64,000 bases of DNA from Acidobacteriota bacterium (GTDB lineage: Bacteria > Acidobacteriota > Terriglobia > Acidiferrales > UBA7541). Numbering within the stretch: the stretch's first letter is position 1; every line of letters starts with the position of its first letter. The stretch is taken from positions 47,434 through 111,433 of the forward strand of contig QHYH01000115.1 of assembly GCA_003223215.1 (NCBI GenBank), in the 5' to 3' direction. Both the position numbers and the translations under genes were made by a program. The notes beneath the pieces were generated by a model. The model was given only the letters and a program-made list of their open reading frames with translations. It did no database searches and was not told the DNA's origin. Positions 54,671-63,422 of this stretch are shown one piece after another.

Positions 54671-55762
54671 TTAATTTACTTTTGGAGTGATGCCGTTTCG
54701 CGCTGCAGGCTTCCATTCTTTGCGGACGATCTTGACCAGCCGCCCCATTTCAGCGGAAGTGCCCATGGTTATGCGCACGAAGCCGCTACCCATGTCCTTG
54801 CTCCGGTCGCGAAGCAAAATTCCTTGTCTCTCCAGTTTGCGAAACAGCGCCGGCCCAGTAGGGCCAAAATCGGCCAACAAAAAATTGCCCGCACTCGGGT
54901 AGGTCTTGACGCCAAGCCCACAAAATTCTTTCGCTACCCACACGCGCAGGCGCTTTACCTCAGCGACGTATGTCCGCATCCTGGCAGGATCCCCCGCCGC
55001 CGCCTCTGCCGCAGTCAGCGCCGCCAGGTTGACGGGATAGGGCGGCATCGCGCGGCGTACCAGTGCCAGTGACTCCGCACACCCGATCACCGCGCCCAGC
55101 CGCAGCGACGCGAGCCCGGCCACCTTGGAGAAGGTTCGCGCGACAAACAGTTGAGGATATTCGTGAATCCACGGCAGGGCAGTGAAATCGGAGAACTCCG
55201 AATAAGCTTCGTCCATTACCACCACCGTTCGCGTCGCCGCCTGCAGGATGCTCCGCAGTTCTTTTTCGCCGATTAGCGTACCCGTGGGATTATTTGGATT
55301 GGCGATGAACAGGGCGCGTGGATTTTGGCGCAAGCCTCGAAGCACGTCCTCCAACGGGAATTCCATGTTGTCACCGTACCGAGCCGCACAAACCCGGGCT
55401 CCGGCGATCTCCGCCCAATAGCGGTACATGGGAAAAGTGGGCTCGCAGATCAAAATGCTTGTGTGCGGTTCGATGAAGGTATCGAAAAAGACGCGCAGGG
55501 CGTCGTCGCCTCCGTTGGTGAGCAACAACTCTTCAGGGTGCACGCCGAAATAACGTGCAAGCCGTTCGGTGGGTTTCCGATACTCGGGATACATCGCCAG
55601 TTGCTTGCCGGTGAGCTTCGCCAGGGCGCGCCGGACCGCTGGCGAACAGCCGGAAGTGTTTTCATTGAAGTCCAAACGCACTTTGCCGCTACGCCCTTCG
55701 GCAGGGGCTTCGTAGGTGCGGCGACTCAGGATGGCCCGGCGCACGGGCAACTGTACTTTCAT
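54671..55762 (-). CDS. hisC: Histidinol-phosphate aminotransferase
   Basis: This 363-residue class I/II PLP enzyme carries [12 protein letters not shown] near the start, [24 protein letters not shown] and the PLP-lysine in [16 protein letters not shown] (about 225-240). It transfers an amino group from glutamate to imidazole acetol phosphate. Start is the ATG 55762, overlapping hisD's stop by four bases; the longer frame upstream is inside hisD. Confidence 0.94.
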   Translation of the reverse strand: MKVQLPVRRAILSRRTYEAPAEGRSGKVRLDFNENTSGCSPAVRRALAKLTGKQLAMYPEYRKPTERLARYFGVHPEELLLTNGGDDALRVFFDTFIEPHTSILICEPTFPMYRYWAEIAGARVCAARYGDNMEFPLEDVLRGLRQNPRALFIANPNNPTGTLIGEKELRSILQAATRTVVVMDEAYSEFSDFTALPWIHEYPQLFVARTFSKVAGLASLRLGAVIGCAESLALVRRAMPPYPVNLAALTAAEAAAGDPARMRTYVAEVKRLRVWVAKEFCGLGVKTYPSAGNFLLADFGPTGPALFRKLERQGILLRDRSKDMGSGFVRITMGTSAEMGRLVKIVRKEWKPAARNGITPKVN

Positions 55763-57009
55763 CGGCGGATCCTCACGGCGTTGCGATGGGCCAGCAGGCC
55801 TTCGGATTCCGCAAGAGTTTCCACGGCTTCGGCGAGATGGAGGAATCCCTTGCCGGTGATGGTTTGCACGCTGATGCATTTTACAAAGTCAGCGGAGGAA
55901 AGTCCGCCGCGCCTGCGCGCCCAGCCGCCGGTCGGAAGGACGTGATTGCTTCCCGTAGCGTAATCCCCGAGCGGTTGCGCTCCCCAGGGTCCGAGAAACA
56001 CAGTTCCGGCGGAGTGAATCTTCTGAACAACGGTCTCGGCATTTTCGGGGAGGCTGAGATGTTCGGGGGCAAATCGGTTGATGAATTCGCAAGCCTGATC
56101 CACCGATTCCGCGATAAGGATTGCGCCTGAGCTTTGCGTCGAGCAGCGGGCCATGGTGCCAGGTAGTTCCGCAAGCTGATTCTGGATCTCTCGCTGAACT
56201 TCGCCAGCCAAGCCGTGCGAGGTGGTGATGAAGAAGCTTGCGGCGTCCTTGGCGTGTTCCGCCTGGGCCAGCAGGTCGGCTGCGATCCACCGCGCATTGC
56301 CTTGCTCCGCGAAGACCATTGCCTCGGTGGGACCCGCGGGCAGGTCGATAGCGCAATCGCTGCTGACAATTTGCTTGGCGGCTGTGACGTATTTGTTCCC
56401 CGGCCCAAATATCTTGTCCACACGAGGCACACTCTTCGTGCCATAAGCGAGCGCCGCGATGGCTTGCGCCCCGCCGATGCGTGCGATTCGCTCGACGCCT
56501 AACATTCCCGCTGCCACTAGCAACTTGGGATTCGGCGCGGGGCAAACAGCGACCACATTCGGCACGCCCGCAACGTTCGCCGGGACAACGGTCATCAGCA
56601 GTGTCGAGACAAGCGAAAACTGGCCGCCCGGAATGTAACAACCGATGGCCTCGATGGGCCTGACCACCTGGTGGATCTTCACTCCAGGCGAAGTCTCTAC
56701 GGTCCAAGGTCGCGGAAGCTGTTTTTCCGCCACGGTTCGAACATTTTCGGCAGCCTTCTCGATTGCCTTCCGAAACCCAGCGCTGGTTGCTTTTTGAGCG
56801 ACTCGGATTTCCTTCTGGGTGATCCAGACTCCGGTTCTTCGCAAGTCCGTGTGATCGAATTTCTTCGCATAAGCGAAAAGCGCGGCATCCCGGTTCCTGC
56901 GCACGTCCGCGATGATTTTTGCGGCAATCGCGTGGGTTTCCGCTGCGTCCTGGGCGCGTCGTGCCAGCAGCCGCTCTTCCGTCTGAGGTGTAAGGGTCAG
57001 GATTTGCAT
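55759..57009 (-). CDS. hisD: Histidinol dehydrogenase
   Basis: This 416-residue zinc enzyme does the last two steps of histidine synthesis, histidinol to histidine, with NAD+. The signature runs from CAIDLPAGPTEAMVFAEQGN to the late LPTGGWARRRGGLS with zinc-ligand Gln and His residues. ATG at 57009 is the start, and it shares one base with the hisG stop (TGATG). Confidence 0.96.
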   Translation of the reverse strand: MQILTLTPQTEERLLARRAQDAAETHAIAAKIIADVRRNRDAALFAYAKKFDHTDLRRTGVWITQKEIRVAQKATSAGFRKAIEKAAENVRTVAEKQLPRPWTVETSPGVKIHQVVRPIEAIGCYIPGGQFSLVSTLLMTVVPANVAGVPNVVAVCPAPNPKLLVAAGMLGVERIARIGGAQAIAALAYGTKSVPRVDKIFGPGNKYVTAAKQIVSSDCAIDLPAGPTEAMVFAEQGNARWIAADLLAQAEHAKDAASFFITTSHGLAGEVQREIQNQLAELPGTMARCSTQSSGAILIAESVDQACEFINRFAPEHLSLPENAETVVQKIHSAGTVFLGPWGAQPLGDYATGSNHVLPTGGWARRRGGLSSADFVKCISVQTITGKGFLHLAEAVETLAESEGLLAHRNAVRIRR

Positions 57010-57881
57010 CACAGTACGATTTTGTTCAAAGGATATTCGACGATCCCCTCGGCTTTGGCAGCTTTCAGTTTTGGCAGAATCTGCCGGACCACGGCTTCTT
57101 CGATGATGGTGTTGACCGCCACCCATTCCGGATCACTCAATGGGGAAATCGTCGGCTTTTTGAGCGCCGGAAGCACGCCTAGGACTCCCGGCAAATCGGC
57201 GCGGTGCACGTTGAGTAGCAAGCCTACCTTGCTTGCCGCGGCAATGGCGCCCTGCAGCATGAGGATCAGGCTTTCGGCTTTCTGACGTTTCCAACAGTCC
57301 GCCGCGGCGGGTCGGTTCATAATGAGAACCGTTGCTGATTCGAGAACGGTATCCACGATGCGAAGGCGATGGGCCCGCAGCGACGACCCCGTTTCCGTTA
57401 CTTCCACGATGGCGTCGGCGAGTTGCGGCACTTTCACTTCCGTAGCACCCCAAGAAAACTCTACACGAGCTTTTACGCCATGCTTGGCCAGATAATTTTG
57501 AGTGATTTGCACGACCTCCGTGGCGATCACTTTGCCTTCCAGGTCGCGCGGCCCGCGGATCAGGGAATCTTCCGGCGCGGCGAGTACCCAGCGCACACGC
57601 ACTAACCGCTGTTTGGCGTAGACCAACTCCGAAAGCTCCTCGACATCCGCTTCTGTCTCCACAACCCAATCGTGCCCAGTGATTCCTGCATCCAGCGTGC
57701 CAGATTCAACGTACCGCGCCATTTCCTGCGCGCGCACCATCAGGCATTCGATTTCCCGATCGTCGATGGAGGGCACGTAACTTCGCGAACTCAGCGTGAT
57801 TTTCCAGCCCGCGCGCGCGAAGAGATCGAGCGTCGCGTCTTGCAGGCTGCCTTTCGGTATCCCCAGTTTCAACAGGCTCAT
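57009..57881 (-). CDS. hisG: ATP phosphoribosyltransferase, long form
   Basis: This 290-residue enzyme commits phosphoribosyl pyrophosphate to histidine synthesis. The catalytic part carries [14 protein letters not shown] and [13 protein letters not shown], and later [24 protein letters not shown]. The C-terminal 80 residues ([30 protein letters not shown]...) are the regulatory domain that binds histidine, so it is feedback-inhibited and does not need HisZ. Start is the ATG 57881, overlapping hisI by four bases. Confidence 0.96.
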   Translation of the reverse strand: MSLLKLGIPKGSLQDATLDLFARAGWKITLSSRSYVPSIDDREIECLMVRAQEMARYVESGTLDAGITGHDWVVETEADVEELSELVYAKQRLVRVRWVLAAPEDSLIRGPRDLEGKVIATEVVQITQNYLAKHGVKARVEFSWGATEVKVPQLADAIVEVTETGSSLRAHRLRIVDTVLESATVLIMNRPAAADCWKRQKAESLILMLQGAIAAASKVGLLLNVHRADLPGVLGVLPALKKPTISPLSDPEWVAVNTIIEEAVVRQILPKLKAAKAEGIVEYPLNKIVL

Positions 57882-58267
57882 CGGGGTCTCTCCGATCCGT
57901 AGACTTCTTCCGGGGAATAGGTGCGTTCCGCAATGACTCTCACTTCGCCCCCAGGTTCGATGGCGCGAAAGAAGCAGCTGCGATAGCCTTCGTGGCAAAC
58001 GCCAGGCCCGACCGCTTCGACCCGGACAAGCAACGCGTCCGCATCGCAATCCACGCGAATCTCGCGGACGCGCAGAACGTGCCCGCTGGATTCGCCTTTC
58101 TTCCAGAGTCTGTTTCGCGAGCGGCTGAAAAACACCACTTCTCGGGAACGCTGCGTCTCCTCGAGCGACTCCGCATTCATGAAGCCCAGCATCAGCACGT
58201 CGCCGCTTCGTTCGTCCTGAATGATGGCTGGCACCAAGCCGTTGCTTTTCTCAAAGTCGACGTTCAT
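57878..58267 (-). CDS. hisI: Phosphoribosyl-AMP cyclohydrolase
   Basis: This 129-residue protein contains only the cyclohydrolase (PRA-CH) part. Metal sites are in [32 protein letters not shown]. The fused or separate HisE pyrophosphohydrolase is not seen, so that gene must be elsewhere. The ATG 58267 is the start, behind a GGAGGCAAACGGAG site. First structural gene of the operon, downstream of the attenuator. Confidence 0.95.
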   Translation of the reverse strand: MNVDFEKSNGLVPAIIQDERSGDVLMLGFMNAESLEETQRSREVVFFSRSRNRLWKKGESSGHVLRVREIRVDCDADALLVRVEAVGPGVCHEGYRSCFFRAIEPGGEVRVIAERTYSPEEVYGSERPR

Positions 58268-58295
58268 CTCCGTTTGCCTCCCGAATTTCCTGGCC

Positions 58296-58334
58296 AAAAA
58301 CACAAAACCCGCCGCGCTTGACTGCGCCGGCGGG
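58296..58334 (-). terminator. Intrinsic terminator in the his leader (attenuator)
   Basis: On the minus strand the arm at 58324-58334 pairs with CCCGCCGCGC read at 58308-58317 (one bulged base). Loop AGTCAA separates them, and a run of TTTTGTGTTTTT follows on the coding side. It lies between the His-rich leader peptide and hisI, so stalling of the ribosome at the His codons could let the operon escape termination. Confidence 0.85.
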
Positions 58335-58361
58335 CCGAAGGGTGCTTTGTTTAGCGGATTG

Positions 58362-58445
58362 CTATGCACACCTCAGCGGGCGCGGCGTGTGGCCGTGATG
58401 ATGATGATGGTGCCGATGCGCCCGAACTGTGTGTGCGCGCTTCAT
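58362..58445 (-). CDS. hisL: His operon leader peptide, His-rich
   Basis: A 27-residue open frame on the minus strand starts at an ATG (58445) and ends at a TAG (58362-58364). It reads MKRAHTVRAHRHHHHHHGH, then TPRPLRCA. Nine of 27 codons are His, six of them in a row (CAC CAT CAT CAT CAT CAC). This is the classical attenuation signal: scarce charged tRNA-His stalls the ribosome here. It is too short for normal gene finding and is followed by the intrinsic terminator. Confidence 0.88.
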   Translation of the reverse strand: MKRAHTVRAHRHHHHHHGHTPRPLRCA

Positions 58446-58456
58446 TGCCAACTTCA

Positions 58457-58485
58457 AAAATAGAGGAAATCTTTGCGTGTGTCAA
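58457..58485 (-). promoter_or_regulatory. Promoter of the his operon
   Basis: On the minus strand TTGACA (58480-58485) and TATTTT (58457-58462) have a 17-base spacer. The expected transcription start, about 58450, lies only about five bases before the leader ATG (58445), so the leader peptide would be almost leaderless. Confidence 0.75.
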
Positions 58486-58590
58486 CAGCGGTCTTGAAGC
58501 AACCACGACCTCACCCATCTTGTTGTTCGACTCTGTCTCGAGGCCGGCACCTGTTAATATGGAATGGAATAAGACGGAAGGAAAGCAGTC

Positions 58591-58986
58591 GTGGCAGAGA
58601 AGATTCACAAAGACGAGCAAGCCTGGAAAAAGCAGCTCACGCCGAATCAATACTACGTGACACGACAAAAGGGAACCGAACCTCCCTTTACCGGCGAGTA
58701 CGAGAATACCGAAACTCCCGGGACCTACAGGTGCATCTGTTGTGGTCAGCCTTTATTTCGGTCGGAGACAAAATATCATTCTGGCTCTGGATGGCCCAGT
58801 TTCTACGCCCCGGCCAGCGAGGACGCCGTCGCGGAGGAATCCGATATCAGCCACGGGATGCGGCGAAGCGAAGTGAAATGCAGCCGCTGCGACGCTCACC
58901 TTGGACACGTGTTTGACGATGGTCCCCAACCCACAGGCTTGCGCTATTGCATCAACTCCGCCGCCTTAAATCTCGACAAGGAGTAA
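58591..58986 (+). CDS. msrB: Peptide-methionine (R)-S-oxide reductase
   Basis: This 131-residue enzyme repairs oxidised methionine. Zinc Cys pairs are in CICCGQPLF and [11 protein letters not shown]. The catalytic Cys120 is in [10 protein letters not shown]. The GSGWPSFY motif is intact. It starts at a GTG (58591) behind AAGGAAAG and is divergent from the his operon. Cys, not Sec, occupies the active position here. Confidence 0.95.
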   Translation: MAEKIHKDEQAWKKQLTPNQYYVTRQKGTEPPFTGEYENTETPGTYRCICCGQPLFRSETKYHSGSGWPSFYAPASEDAVAEESDISHGMRRSEVKCSRCDAHLGHVFDDGPQPTGLRYCINSAALNLDKE

Positions 58987-59050
58987 AAAAGCGTCCCGGT
59001 CGAAGCCGAGGCGCTCTCACTTTTTCTCGCTCAAGGAAATCAAAAGAAGA

Positions 59051-59317
59051 TCAAGCCGCCGGACAGGAGCACGCCACCATTTCTGCGACTGGATCACGCT
59101 CCCAAACGGCAATCAGCAGCACTTTGGCGCCAGATGGATACTTGAACACGTAATAGGTGTAGTCGCGGCCGGCCAGCTCATAAAAGCCGGGCCGACGCGG
59201 ATCGGGCTTTGTTGGAGCGCCGGCGGTCAAAAGCTGGCGCAATTCGGCAACCTGCTCCTGCGAATGGTTCCGCAGATCTTCCAAAATAGGCGGTTGTTTT
59301 GTAATGGGCATTGTCAT
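59051..59317 (-). CDS. Conserved hypothetical protein
   Basis: This small protein of 85-90 residues is not recognised. From the Met at 59317 it reads PPILEDLRNHSQEQVAELRQLLTAGAP, a helical front, then a beta-rich end DYTYYVFKYPSGAKVLLIAVWERDP and a Cys-containing tail (VACSCPAA). The start could also be two codons later at 59311. It lies alone, convergent with msrB. Function unknown. Confidence 0.55.
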   Translation of the reverse strand: MTMPITKQPPILEDLRNHSQEQVAELRQLLTAGAPTKPDPRRPGFYELAGRDYTYYVFKYPSGAKVLLIAVWERDPVAEMVACSCPAA

Positions 59318-59697
59318 TGTCTTGCACCGCCACATCCCAGCGTCTCTTTTCCTCACCTATACAGACGAAAGAAACCCCAAAATGTTTCATGGTTGCAACA
59401 ATTTGTGCCCCCCGCTGATAGACAAATTGGCCTGGGGAGGCCAACTCTATGGCGGACAACGGGGTCTCGGCTTTGCAGGGTCTCTCGGCAGCGGCGGCGC
59501 CGCCGATGTGCAGGACCCCGGTGGCAGGGGATGAGATTTGGTGTTTAGAGAAGGCGAGTTATTTGCGTCTTCATTCGCATTTCGGGTTTCCCCTTGCCGG
59601 CTTTTTGGTGTAATTGGTAGCGTGTTAGTATTCCTATTGGTACTTGCGCGGCGCGTGCTTCCCTGAGATAGCGCCGCGCCGATCCTTCAAGAGAGGG
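59318..59697. other. Intergenic stretch
   Basis: About 380 bases with no convincing gene. A GGCCT-GGGG-AGGCC hairpin lies near 59431. Other open frames here lack ribosome sites and family similarity. Confidence 0.45.
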
Positions 59698-59901
59698 ATG
59701 CTTAAAGTGACAAAAGAAGACAAGGATGCATTTGGCAGAGACCGCCGCCGCAAACACCATCATTGGCTGGTAAGCGTTTACTACGCCGATGGCGAGAAGT
59801 TCGGCCGCGTGTACACGGATAAGGACAAAGCCACACGGTTCGCGGAGCGTCAGCGCCGCTCTCCGGTAGTAAAAACGGCTCGGGTTACCCAGGTTTCCTG
59901 A
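59698..59901 (+). CDS. Small basic hypothetical protein
   Basis: This 67-residue basic protein is not recognised. From the ATG at 59698 (MLKVTKEDKDAFGRDRRRKHHHWLVSVYYADGEKFGRVYTDKDKATRFAERQ...) it holds many Lys, Arg and His and a beta-strand-like middle, so it may bind nucleic acid. The GAGAGGG site just before the ATG decides the start. It is 94 bases upstream of the tRNA-Gly gene. Confidence 0.6.
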   Translation: MLKVTKEDKDAFGRDRRRKHHHWLVSVYYADGEKFGRVYTDKDKATRFAERQRRSPVVKTARVTQVS

Positions 59902-59995
59902 CCCCTTGTTGGCTTGGCGATTGCCCATTGGACCGTTGCGGCCTGTGGGGCTTGTAGCCGCTCATCGGGCGTGTTATAAAAAAGAAGGTATTTAA

Positions 59996-60069
59996 GCGGC
60001 CTTAGTATAGTGGTAGTACGGAACCTTGCCAAGGTTCAGGTGTCGGTTCGATTCCGATAGGCCGCTCCA
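59996..60069 (+). tRNA. tRNA-Gly, anticodon GCC
   Basis: The acceptor stem GCGGCCT (59996-60002) pairs with AGGCCGC, followed by the discriminator T and an encoded CCA (60067-60069). The D arm, the anticodon arm GAACC-TTGCCAA-GGTTC with GCC, and the T arm GTCGG-TTCGATT-CCGAT are all regular. Its 3' 51 bases (to 60071) are copied exactly at 61519-61569. Confidence 0.95.
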
Positions 60070-60071
60070 TT
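60021..60071 (+). repeat. Direct-repeat copy 1 in the tRNA-Gly 3' half (possible att site)
   Basis: The 51 bases from the anticodon stem to two bases past CCA are identical to 61519-61569. Weaker similarity continues for about 50 bases beyond both copies (TCAAGCNGTTACGC and CATTTTCCAT). Integrases often target the 3' part of tRNA genes, and a repeat of this kind flanks the integrated piece. Confidence 0.8.
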
Positions 60072-60705
60072 AAAATCAAGCAGTTACGCGAACGCCTCAT
60101 TTTCCATATTTTCCAAAACTACAATTTGATTGCCAATCTTGGATGAAAGTTCGGCTGGGGCGTATGCGAATCAGCGCTTAAACCTCGCGGCGTCTGGGAA
60201 GGCTCACGGAGGATAGGCCAAGGTTCCAAACCGGACCTCGAGAAATTCGGCCGTCCGGGATTATCGGGGGGCCTCGGGAAACGTGGCCAGGGTGGAATTG
60301 TGCACCCACCTCGCATACCGAAAGGGCGAGGATGGTAACCCTCCACCTGTACACCGGCGCGCCCGAGCTCTATCCCAACAACCCAACGCCGAGGCCTCTT
60401 CTGACATTCATTCTTGCTGAATCGCGGCACACTCGAAGAATTTTCAAGTCGACAGCAAATAGGCTTGGCGAAGAGGAATTCCCGGCCGGCCCCAGACGGT
60501 ATTCCGAAAATCGTCCTCGTGGGCCACTCCCTCCGTTTGCTTGAATGAACAGGCAAGCTAGCACGCCCTTTTTCAAAATCCGGCCCACGAAGGAGATTGA
60601 GCGTCCCGGTTTGCCTGCTCTCCTCAAGTCCGTCGTGACTTGCTCAAGCGTTGAGGTGAGTCCCCAATCAAGAGTTGATTTCGAGCGCACTCGCTCCTAA
60701 AAAGC
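60072..60705. other. Stretch between tRNA-Gly and the toxin-antitoxin pair
   Basis: About 630 bases. Two minus-strand open frames (60119-60556, 60370-60690) are Arg/Pro/Ser-rich, overlap each other and show no motif, so I do not call them genes. It may be decayed or non-coding DNA of the inserted piece. Confidence 0.5.
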
Positions 60706-61074
60706 TTATCGCAGGAGAGGAAGCCTTCTAATCCTGGCTCCGTTCTCAGTCACTGAGACCATAGCTCCTTGGACCAGGTCGTCCTTGCAAACCTTCAGCA
60801 CGTTAACCAATAAAGTGGCAAGCCCCTCTGCCCGTTGACCTTCAATCCGAATGCGAACCACGGATGGGCTAGTCGCCCCAGAGAGCGCCAACAGAATATG
60901 GAAGTCTGCATCCAGAGTCACAACGATCCAGCCGCCCTGGCGCGCAAAGTCGATAATCTTCGCATCGGTCGCAGTGGCTAGTCCTTTTTCCCCGACGTGG
61001 GCGGACTCGATCCCGGCGGCATCGAGATGGTGGACTGTGGAACGCGGGAGGCCCTGATCGAGCAGCAGCCTCAT
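60706..61074 (-). CDS. DUF5615/Mut7-C PIN-like toxin candidate
   Basis: This 122-residue protein matches the DUF5615 PIN-like family: MRLLLDQGLPRSTVHHLDAAGIESAHVGEKGLATATDAKIIDFARQGGWIVVTLDADFH. The acidic residues D6, D41-type and D55-type resemble the PIN nuclease site. It overlaps the DUF433 gene by four bases (ATGA), so both are made together. DUF433/DUF5615 pairs are widely taken as type II toxin-antitoxin systems; direct proof for this copy is lacking. Confidence 0.85.
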   Translation of the reverse strand: MRLLLDQGLPRSTVHHLDAAGIESAHVGEKGLATATDAKIIDFARQGGWIVVTLDADFHILLALSGATSPSVVRIRIEGQRAEGLATLLVNVLKVCKDDLVQGAMVSVTENGARIRRLPLLR

Positions 61075-61304
61075 CGGGCGTGGGGAAGGGGCAAGACCTT
61101 GTCGTCAACCAAAGCAGCCGCGAAGGCCAGCGCTTGCCGAATATCTTCGTCCTCTAACTCTGGGTATTCGCGCTTGAGTTCGGCACGGTCAGGATAGATG
61201 GCAAGTGCTTCAAGCACTCGGCGGACGGTAAGGCGGAGGTTCCGGATGCCGGGCTCGCCGCTCATCCGATCAGGATCAGTCGTGATTCGATCGAGTTTCT
61301 CCAT
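61071..61304 (-). CDS. DUF433 antitoxin candidate
   Basis: This 77-residue protein matches DUF433: LDRITTDPDRMSGEPGIRNLRLTVRRVLEALAIYPDRAELKREYPELEDEDIRQALAFAAALVDD. The family folds as a small winged or helix-turn-helix protein and is encoded before a PIN-like partner. First gene of the two-gene unit. The pair lies between the tRNA-Gly gene and the repeated tRNA fragment. Confidence 0.87.
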   Translation of the reverse strand: MEKLDRITTDPDRMSGEPGIRNLRLTVRRVLEALAIYPDRAELKREYPELEDEDIRQALAFAAALVDDKVLPLPHAR

Positions 61305-61497
61305 CTGTTTTTTGCCTCTTGTAGACAGGTGCCAGCGAGTGTTTGAAAGCTCTCCGCGTGACGTGCTGTCTCTCTGAGAATACCCGAACTAGGCCTCGAG
61401 AGCACCGATTTTGACAAGAGAGGGAACTACGCGCTTTTGTTTTCCATCATTTTCCAAATTAAGACCCTGCTTCAAAATGCTAAGCGCCGCCATTCCA

Positions 61498-61569
61498 GCG
61501 CCTTAGATTTAACTTCTCGAACCTTGCCAAGGTTCAGGTGTCGGTTCGATTCCGATAGGCCGCTCCATT
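61498..61569 (+). repeat. tRNA-Gly partial copy (direct-repeat copy 2)
   Basis: Bases 61519-61569 are identical to 60021-60071. Just before them GCGCCTTAGATTTAACTTCTC loosely recalls the 5' half of the tRNA, but the D arm is lost, so no functional tRNA results. It may be the att repeat left at the far end of an inserted piece, or an old decayed duplicate of the tRNA. Confidence 0.8.
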
Positions 61570-61688
61570 CTTTTCAAGCCGTTACGCCGCCGCTTCATTT
61601 TCCATTTCTTCCAATTGCACTTGTGCCTCCCGAAAATCTCGAAATGCCTGAGAGGACAGGGGTTATTTTTCATTCATAACCCTCACCG

Positions 61689-62727
61689 ATGCTCATTTTT
61701 CTCACTTCACTCTTTGCAACGCTCAACAACGCTGTCCTCGATCTTCCGTTCCCGTGCTGCCCTGGGCTCGAGAACCTCGCCCTGCGCCACCACAGCGGCG
61801 TGCTTCGGCGGTCTGCAAGAAAACGCCCGAAATTGACTTCCGGGGACCGCCTGTTGTGGATCTGTCTGTCCCGCCTCTGGCGCGACTGGCTCTCGGCCAT
61901 GGCCATCGTCAAGCCAGAAACTGTCGTAGCTTGGCTTCGCCGCTTCTGGAGGTGGAAGGTGCGGCGCGGCCAACCCGGACGACCGCTCCTTTCGCGCGAG
62001 GTCCGAGGATCTGATCCGCAAGATGGGCCAGGAGAATCCCAGTTGGGGCGCTCCCTGCATCCATGGCGAACTGCTCAAACTCGGCATCGACATCGCGGAG
62101 AGCAGCGTCAGCAAATACATGCTGCGCTGCCGCAAGCCGCCGTCTCAGGCCTGGCGCACATTTCTGGAGAACGCGAAGCAGCTGGTCTCCATCGACTCCT
62201 TCACGGTGCCCACGATCCGTTTCCAGATGGGATGAGAAGGTTCTTTACGTGTTTCTCGTTTTGGCCCATGACCGCCGTCGCATCCTGCACTTCAATGTGA
62301 CCGCCCACTCGACCGCGGAGTGGACGGGACAGCAACTGCGAGAGGCCTTTCCCTTTGACCAACTCCCGCGCTACCTACTGCGCGACCGTGATGCTATCTT
62401 TGGCAATGACTTCCGAGAACAGGTGCGAGACGTGGGCATTTGCGAAGTTCTGTCTCGACCGGGCTCGCCTTGGCAGCGAGCCTATATTGGGCGGGTGATT
62501 GGGTCGATTCGCCGCGAATGCCTCGATCATGTGATCGTGTTCCATGAACGCTCGCTGCGACGAACCCTTCGTTCGTATTTCGATTACTATCACCGGTCCA
62601 GAACCCATCTTTCCTTGGGGAAGGACTTACCGGAGCCACGAGCGATTCAGCCGCCCGAAAGGGGCCCGTCGTAGCGGTACCGCAAGTCGGTGGAATGCAT
62701 CACCGCTACGAACGGTGGGCTGCCTGA
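61689..62727 (+). pseudogene. Frameshifted DDE (rve-type) transposase
   Basis: A transposase of about 345 residues is broken into four frames. The first (about 61689-61990) has LLWICLSRLWRDWLSAMAIVKPETVVAWLRRFWRWKVRRG. The second (about 61990-62235) has ENPSWGAPCIHGELLKLGIDIAESSVSKYM and ends VSIDSFTVPTIRFQ with the first Asp. The third (about 62237-62674) has YLLRDRDAIFG with the second Asp and IGSIRRECLDHVIVFHE with the catalytic Glu. A fourth short piece ends at 62727. All three DDE residues remain, but the frameshifts make it inactive. It belongs to the IS3/IS481-like integrase-core group. Confidence 0.82.
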
Positions 62728-62991
62728 AAAGAGTAGAAAACAGCCAGGCCGCGCGCTGCTCGTTTTTGGCGTTTGAAATTTCTTGTCCGAACATTGCTTG
62801 CGCACTTCTGCGCCTCGACAAATTGGTTCACCAGAATCAAGCAGGGCCTCAAACCGCTCGACCTTTGTGGTTTGTTTGGAGGAATTACTTCCACCCTGGG
62901 TTGCACACAATTTGCGGGAGGCACAGTTGGTCTTGACACAGACGTAATCGTCTGCGTGACCTGCTGAGTTCCTGGGCAGTGCCTGGTTTGA

Positions 62992-63318
62992 CTACGCGCC
63001 GTGTGCAATCTTCGACGCGCCCGGCCCCTTCGCCGCCAAAACGTCAATCTTGTGAATCTCCGGCGGCTTGGCGAACAGTTCATTCGCCTTGGCCATGAGT
63101 GCTTTCGCAATCTCTCCCGTCAGGTGTGCTTCCCGACCTTTTTCGTCGGCAAACGTGTCGAAAATGCCATACTTTCCCGGTCCGATTTGCACCGCGTACC
63201 AAGTTAGCGTCCCTCCTTCTCTCTCCGCCAGAGGTTGTGCCGACTTCAGGAACCCTTCAACCTCTTTCTCCTTGCCAGGCTTCGCCTGCACTTCCGCCCA
63301 TATCGCTAGTTTGGCCAT
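62992..63318 (-). CDS. Antibiotic biosynthesis monooxygenase (ABM)-like small protein
   Basis: This 108-residue ferredoxin-like-fold protein matches the ABM/YgiN type: MAKLAIWAEVQAKPGKEKEVEGFLKSAQPLAEREGGTLTWYAVQIGPGKYGIFDTFADEKGREAHLTGEIAKALMAKANELFA. Members are cofactor-free quinol oxygenases or similar. ATG 63318 follows a GGAGG site eight bases upstream; the extra upstream codons are dropped. It is divergent from the kinase fragment. Confidence 0.85.
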   Translation of the reverse strand: MAKLAIWAEVQAKPGKEKEVEGFLKSAQPLAEREGGTLTWYAVQIGPGKYGIFDTFADEKGREAHLTGEIAKALMAKANELFAKPPEIHKIDVLAAKGPGASKIAHGA

Positions 63319-63422
63319 GTAACACCTCCGGCGAATTGGATGCGCCTGCCCGCCGATGGTTTCAATCTTGCACACGTTGACTTGGCCAGAGGTGGGGGCC
63401 TAAGATTTCGTCAATCCTTCCC

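Noticed and set aside
58396..58410. GATGATGATGATG seen as a trinucleotide microsatellite
   Set aside because: On the minus strand these are the His codons of the hisL leader peptide, with a start, a stop, a promoter and a terminator around them.
59178..59459. 93-codon minus-strand open frame
   Set aside because: It overlaps the better-supported small gene at 59051-59317 in another frame and has no family-like pattern.
60119..60690. Two overlapping minus-strand open frames after the tRNA
   Set aside because: Arg/Pro/Ser-rich, no ribosome site, no known motif, and they overlap each other.
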